DNA of 9,060 nucleotides from contig JBBKXR010000358.1 of NCBI GenBank assembly GCA_037969585.1, positions 1 to 9,060 of the forward strand, given 5' to 3'. The notes under the pieces are model-generated. The model was given only the letters and a program-made list of their open reading frames with translations, had not been told where the DNA came from and ran no database searches. How positions within the stretch are numbered: position 1 is the first letter of the stretch; every line of letters begins with the position of its first letter. Source of the stretch: JBBKXR01 sp037969585 (GTDB taxonomy: Bacteria > Verrucomicrobiota > Verrucomicrobiia > Verrucomicrobiales > DEV007). A program made the translations under genes and the position numbers. This document shows, one piece after another, positions 6,270 through 9,060 of this stretch.

Positions 6270-7697
6270 TCAGGCTTTGGGAGTCAATTCGTAGGAGTCG
6301 GCGGTGTCTTTGATCGCCCAACCAGCGGCGGCGATTTCGTCGCGCAGGCTGTCGGCGGCGGCCCAGTCTTTGTCAGCTTTGGCCTGAACCCGTTTTTCGG
6401 CAAGTGCGCGAACTGTGTCGGGAACATCGGACGCTTCGCCGGCATCGGCGTCAGTGGCTGGCAATTCCAAGCCGAGGGCAGCGAGCACGCGATGCATGCC
6501 GCGCAGCTCGGCGGTGGCTTGCTCGGCCGAAAGCTCGGCGGCGTTCACCGCTTTCATTGCGGTGAAGATTTTGCCGAGAGCGTCGGGAGTATTCAGGTCG
6601 TTGAGCAGGGCCTCGAAGGCGGGCGCGAAATGATCGCTGCCGGCGTCGCCGGAAATCAACGACGCGTAGTCCGGCTGATCGATGCCGGCGCGCTCGCGCA
6701 GTGCGGCTTCGGCTTTGGCGATTTTATCGAGCGCCTTTTTGGCATCACCGAGCGATTGCAGCGTGAAGTTCAGCGGCTGGCGATACAGCCCGGCGATTAG
6801 CACGTAACGAACCTGCATCGCCGTGTGGCCTTTCTCGGCGAGCTGCTCGAGCGTGTAGAGGTTGCCCACCGACTTGGACATTTTCCCGCCGTCGACCAGC
6901 AGATGAGTGATGTGAAACCAATGATCGGCAAATCGCTCACCGGTGGCGCATTCGCTCTGGGCGATCTCATTTTCGTGATGCGGGAACACCAGGTCAACGC
7001 CGCCCGAGTGGAGATCGACGGTATCGCCGAGATACTCGCGGCACATTGCCGAACACTCCAGATGCCAGCCGGGTCTGCCCTGCCCCCACGGACTTTCCCA
7101 AAAATTATCGCCGTCCTCCTCCTTGCGACCTTTCCACAGCGCAAAGTCGGCGACCGAGTCCTTGTCGTATTCGTCATCGGCGACGGCCACTGAAGTGCCG
7201 AGGCGCAACTCTCGCGTGTCGAGATGAGACAGGCGACCGTACTCCTCGAACGAGCTGACTTTAAAGTACACCGAGCCGTCGTCGCTGGCATAGGCGTGGC
7301 CGCGTTCCATCAGCGTCTCGATCAGCGCGACCTGCTGCGGCACGTGAGCGACGGCACTGGGCTCGTCGTGCGGCGGCAGCAGATTGAGCGCCGTGCAATC
7401 GGCGTGAAATTTATCCGTCCACTGTGCGGTGAAGTCGTTCAGGGATTCACCGGCCGCCTGCGCACCGCGGATGGTTTTGTCGTCGACGTCTGTCAGATTG
7501 CGCACGTGATGAGTCGCCACGCCGGAAAGTTCGAGCGAACGACGGAACACATCCTGCAGGACGAAGGTGCGGAAATTGCCGATGTGGGCCGGTCCGTAGA
7601 CGGTCGGTCCGCAACAGTAAAACCGATAGGTCTCGCCGTCTCTGGGGCTGAGTGCCCGCGTTTCGCGGGACATGGTGTCGAGCAGTCGCATTTCCAT
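6270..7697 (-). CDS. cysS: Cysteinyl-tRNA synthetase
   Basis: A 475-residue class I aminoacyl-tRNA synthetase that charges tRNA-Cys in the cytoplasm. The HIGH box reads HIGN (38-41) within 'GPAHIGNFRTFV', and the KMSKS box is intact at 272-276 ('GGKMSKSVGN'). The zinc ligands are all present: Cys29 ('CCGPTVY'), Cys215 ('LECSAM'), and His240 and Glu244 ('FPHHENEIAQSE'). The C-terminal third is the helical DALR-like and anticodon-binding part, ending in a short 'WAIKDTADSYELTPKA' tail. I chose the ATG at 7697 ('MEMRLLDTMSRE'), since family members begin a few residues before the 'LxDTxSRE' strand. The next ATG at 7691 is an almost equal choice. A longer frame back to a TTG at 7796 adds residues with no family resemblance. 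hemB follows one base later; the promoter should lie in the AT-rich spacer beyond 7797. Confidence 0.96.
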   Translation of the reverse strand: MEMRLLDTMSRETRALSPRDGETYRFYCCGPTVYGPAHIGNFRTFVLQDVFRRSLELSGVATHHVRNLTDVDDKTIRGAQAAGESLNDFTAQWTDKFHADCTALNLLPPHDEPSAVAHVPQQVALIETLMERGHAYASDDGSVYFKVSSFEEYGRLSHLDTRELRLGTSVAVADDEYDKDSVADFALWKGRKEEDGDNFWESPWGQGRPGWHLECSAMCREYLGDTVDLHSGGVDLVFPHHENEIAQSECATGERFADHWFHITHLLVDGGKMSKSVGNLYTLEQLAEKGHTAMQVRYVLIAGLYRQPLNFTLQSLGDAKKALDKIAKAEAALRERAGIDQPDYASLISGDAGSDHFAPAFEALLNDLNTPDALGKIFTAMKAVNAAELSAEQATAELRGMHRVLAALGLELPATDADAGEASDVPDTVRALAEKRVQAKADKDWAAADSLRDEIAAAGWAIKDTADSYELTPKA

Positions 7698-7771
7698 CAC
7701 AAAAAGGCCGCAAAAACTCGGCGGCTGGCGGTATCTATCGGCCTGAGCGGGAGTTTTATCAACCGCCTCAT
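7697..7771 (-). CDS. Possible 24-codon leader ORF overlapping the cysS start
   Basis: An ATG at 7771-7769 opens a 24-residue frame: 'MRRLIKLPLRPIDTASRR', then 'VFAAFL'. Its TGA (7699-7697) shares bases with the cysS ATG as TGATG, a typical coupling geometry. The terminator-like hairpin at 7701-7725 lies inside this frame. There is no Shine-Dalgarno and no cysteine codon, so it is not a classical cysteine-sensing leader peptide. It may be a chance ORF. Confidence 0.2.
   Translation of the reverse strand: MRRLIKLPLRPIDTASRRVFAAFL
7701..7725 (-). promoter_or_regulatory. Terminator-like hairpin just upstream of cysS (possible attenuator)
   Basis: On the minus strand GCCGC (7725-7721), a 9-nt loop CGAGTTTTT and GCGGC (7711-7707) are followed by C and T5 (7705-7701), ending four bases before the cysS ATG. 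A short GGCGG upstream (7767-7763, minus strand) could pair with a CCGCC in or next to the left arm and so compete with the hairpin, as in attenuation leaders. The stem is only 5 bp with a large loop, so this is suggestive only. Confidence 0.3.
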
Positions 7772-7861
7772 CGCGAACCGTTGAGGCACAACGCAAAAGC
7801 TAAGCCTTACATGTGATGGGGATAATGGGAATAATATGTGAACAACTATTTTGCATTTCTA

Positions 7862-7871
7862 AGATTAATCT
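7862..7871. promoter_or_regulatory. 10-bp perfect palindrome AGATTAATCT
   Basis: AGATTAATCT is its own reverse complement. It lies in the divergent spacer, enclosed by a wider imperfect inverted repeat TTTGC...GCAAA (about 7850-7877). It is a candidate operator; no regulator is identified in the window. Confidence 0.3.
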
Positions 7872-7896
7872 CGCAAATTGATCGAATTTTTGATAA

Positions 7897-7908
7897 AATA
7901 GGCCTATT
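7897..7908. promoter_or_regulatory. 12-bp perfect palindrome AATAGGCCTATT
   Basis: AATAGGCCTATT is its own reverse complement. Its centre is 36 bp from that of the AGATTAATCT palindrome, and it is about 85 bp upstream of the FHA-gene ATG. It is a candidate operator for the FHA gene. Confidence 0.35.
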
Positions 7909-7992
7909 CTAGCCGGAATATCTTGTAATTCTCATAAATTTGCGGCATTTTTGGATTTCAGTGAAAAAATCTGCAGTCCGATTATAAAAGTT

Positions 7993-9060
7993 ATGCTTCA
8001 GCTGACGATCCAGTTCGACGACGAACGACAAACTCAAGTTTTTGCCATCGATGGCGGAACCACCATCGGGCGTCATAGCGACAACAGCTTACGAATCAAG
8101 GATACCTTCCTGTCTGCGTTCCATGCTGAGATCAGACGCAGCTCGCAGGGTGGCTACGAAGTAAACGATCTCGACTCGTTCAATGGCACTTTCGTCAACG
8201 GCCTGCGTATTAGCCAGCATCCGCTGCAAGCCGGCGATGAACTGACACTGGGCACCTTGACCGGCAAAATTACTGATCGCGGCATCGTCGCCGATTTTTC
8301 GGGCAATGCCGTAATTACCAAGACTCAGCCGACCATTGTTTCCCTGAGTGGTCGAGGCACCAGTCCGCACGAAGCACCGTCCGAGACCAAGCCGCAACCC
8401 GCCCCCGGCAAGCCAGAGATCTCACAGCGGGCGATCCGACCCGCCGGCCAGTCGGTAGCGGTCGCCGTCGCCAAGATGGAGAAAAAAGCCGAACAGCGAA
8501 CGCAGCAAAACGATCTGTTTGCGGTCGAGCAGACGGAACTCGAAAACCTTCGCAACCGGGTTGCCAATCTTGAGAAAGACAATGTCCGCCTCGCCAAATC
8601 TGCCGAGGCTGGCAGTGCGGACCTAAGCCGCGTTGCTGCTTTGGAATCGGAAGCTAAAACACTGCGCAAGCAACGGGAGGAGAGCGTTGCGCGCATCGAA
8701 AAACTGGAAAAAGGCTCCGTTGACTTGCTCGCGAAGAACGTCGCATTGACCGAAAAGAGCGATGCGAAAGCCGTTGAAATGGCCAGCTTGCTTTGCAAAG
8801 TCAGCACGTTTGACGACGACATCGAGCAGCGCACGAAGACCGGGAACGATGCGCAGAAGAAGCTCACCTCTCTCCAAACGGAGCGAGACGAAAAATCGGC
8901 GGAGATCACGCGACTCAACGGCCTGGTCGGCGACAGCCAAAAATCGGATGCGGATCGCGCCGCCGAACTGGACGAGCTGCGTGACCAAAACGAGAGCCTG
9001 AAAGCCGCCAAAAAACAGAGCGCCGCCGATCAGAAAACCCACACGAAACAGCTGGCAACT
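7993..9060 (+). CDS. FHA domain protein with long coiled coil (3' end outside the window)
   Basis: The frame is open from the ATG at 7993 through the right edge, giving 356 residues so far. Residues 1-95 form a forkhead-associated domain, a phosphothreonine-binding module. The key positions are 'TIGRHSDNSLRI' (Arg27), Ser41 and His44 in 'LSAFHAEI', and 'DSFNGTFVNGLRI' (Asn64, Asn69, Gly70). The usual SRxHA is SAFHA here, but the Ser and His are kept. A Pro/Ser/Thr-rich linker (about 110-155) follows, then a long charged heptad-like coiled coil from about 161 onward, rich in Glu, Lys, Ala and Leu with no membrane segment. The protein is probably a cytoplasmic scaffold that docks on Thr-phosphorylated partners made by a Ser/Thr kinase. 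It is divergent from cysS. No Shine-Dalgarno is visible; the start is fixed by the FHA beta-strand beginning at residue 2. The function of the C-terminus is unknown. Confidence 0.88.
   Translation, partial: MLQLTIQFDDERQTQVFAIDGGTTIGRHSDNSLRIKDTFLSAFHAEIRRSSQGGYEVNDLDSFNGTFVNGLRISQHPLQAGDELTLGTLTGKITDRGIVADFSGNAVITKTQPTIVSLSGRGTSPHEAPSETKPQPAPGKPEISQRAIRPAGQSVAVAVAKMEKKAEQRTQQNDLFAVEQTELENLRNRVANLEKDNVRLAKSAEAGSADLSRVAALESEAKTLRKQREESVARIEKLEKGSVDLLAKNVALTEKSDAKAVEMASLLCKVSTFDDDIEQRTKTGNDAQKKLTSLQTERDEKSAEITRLNGLVGDSQKSDADRAAELDELRDQNESLKAAKKQSAADQKTHTKQLAT

Larger units (their letters stand above)
7798..7992. promoter_or_regulatory. AT-rich divergent spacer between cysS and the FHA gene
   Basis: This 195-bp spacer is much more AT-rich than the flanking genes and must carry the promoters of both divergent units. 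On the minus strand a weak pair TTGCGA with CAAAAT at 17-bp spacing (about 7851-7879) could serve cysS. On the + strand no box pair with normal spacing convinces me: TTGTAA at 7923-7928 has only CATTTT 17 bp later. The TATAAA at 7983-7988 is too near the ATG to be an ordinary -10. Two perfect palindromes are listed separately. Confidence 0.5.

Noticed and set aside
7698..7796. N-terminal extension of CysRS to a TTG at 7796
   Set aside because: The added residues do not resemble CysRS, the start would be TTG, and a terminator-like hairpin lies in this segment; the ATG at 7697 (or 7691) fits the family.
8325..9042. Minus-strand frames of 228 and 139 codons at the right edge
   Set aside because: They are Ser/Arg/Phe-rich shadows of the coiled-coil region of the FHA gene, whose FHA motifs fix the real frame.

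Overview
The window is GC-rich, densely coded bacterial DNA. It most resembles a member of the PVC superphylum, with Verrucomicrobiota more likely than Planctomycetota. The reasons are a secreted PQQ-like beta-propeller protein opening with an 'LRGPGEQG'-type motif, an SHD1-like domain in front of a pectate-lyase-like beta-helix, a CysRS carrying 'PAHIGNFRTF' in place of HIGH, and a near absence of Shine-Dalgarno sequences. The lineage is inferred from protein style, not from a search.

Layout, left to right. Positions 1-245 hold the 3' end of an unrecognised + strand gene. A GC-rich array of 8-bp units follows. Next come two + strand genes overlapping by ATGA: a Sec-exported beta-propeller protein (413-1699) and a Tat-type endonuclease/exonuclease/phosphatase (EEP) protein (1696-2568). 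A second array of the same family, inverted relative to the first, follows them. On the minus strand, a VOC/glyoxalase-like reading frame (3010-2621) is complete except for one in-frame TAA at codon 27. Just upstream of it in the same direction lies a secreted SHD1 plus beta-helix protein (4477-3029). A 365-bp stretch without a convincing gene follows, then a small three-helix membrane protein with atypical codon use (5238-4843).

The right part is housekeeping. cysS (cysteinyl-tRNA synthetase) and hemB (porphobilinogen synthase) sit on the minus strand one base apart and are almost certainly co-transcribed. Divergent from cysS, across an AT-rich spacer with two perfect palindromes, an FHA-domain/coiled-coil gene runs off the right edge.

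Functionally, the left half looks like cell-envelope and secreted accessory genes (propeller protein, phosphodiesterase-like hydrolase, polysaccharide-type beta-helix). The right half is core metabolism plus a phosphopeptide-binding scaffold-like protein. I see no rRNA, tRNA, CRISPR array, transposase or phage gene. No defence or other novel multi-gene system is evident. The most notable signals are the single nonsense codon in the VOC gene, the inverted repeat arrays around the propeller/EEP pair, and a possible leader structure upstream of cysS.
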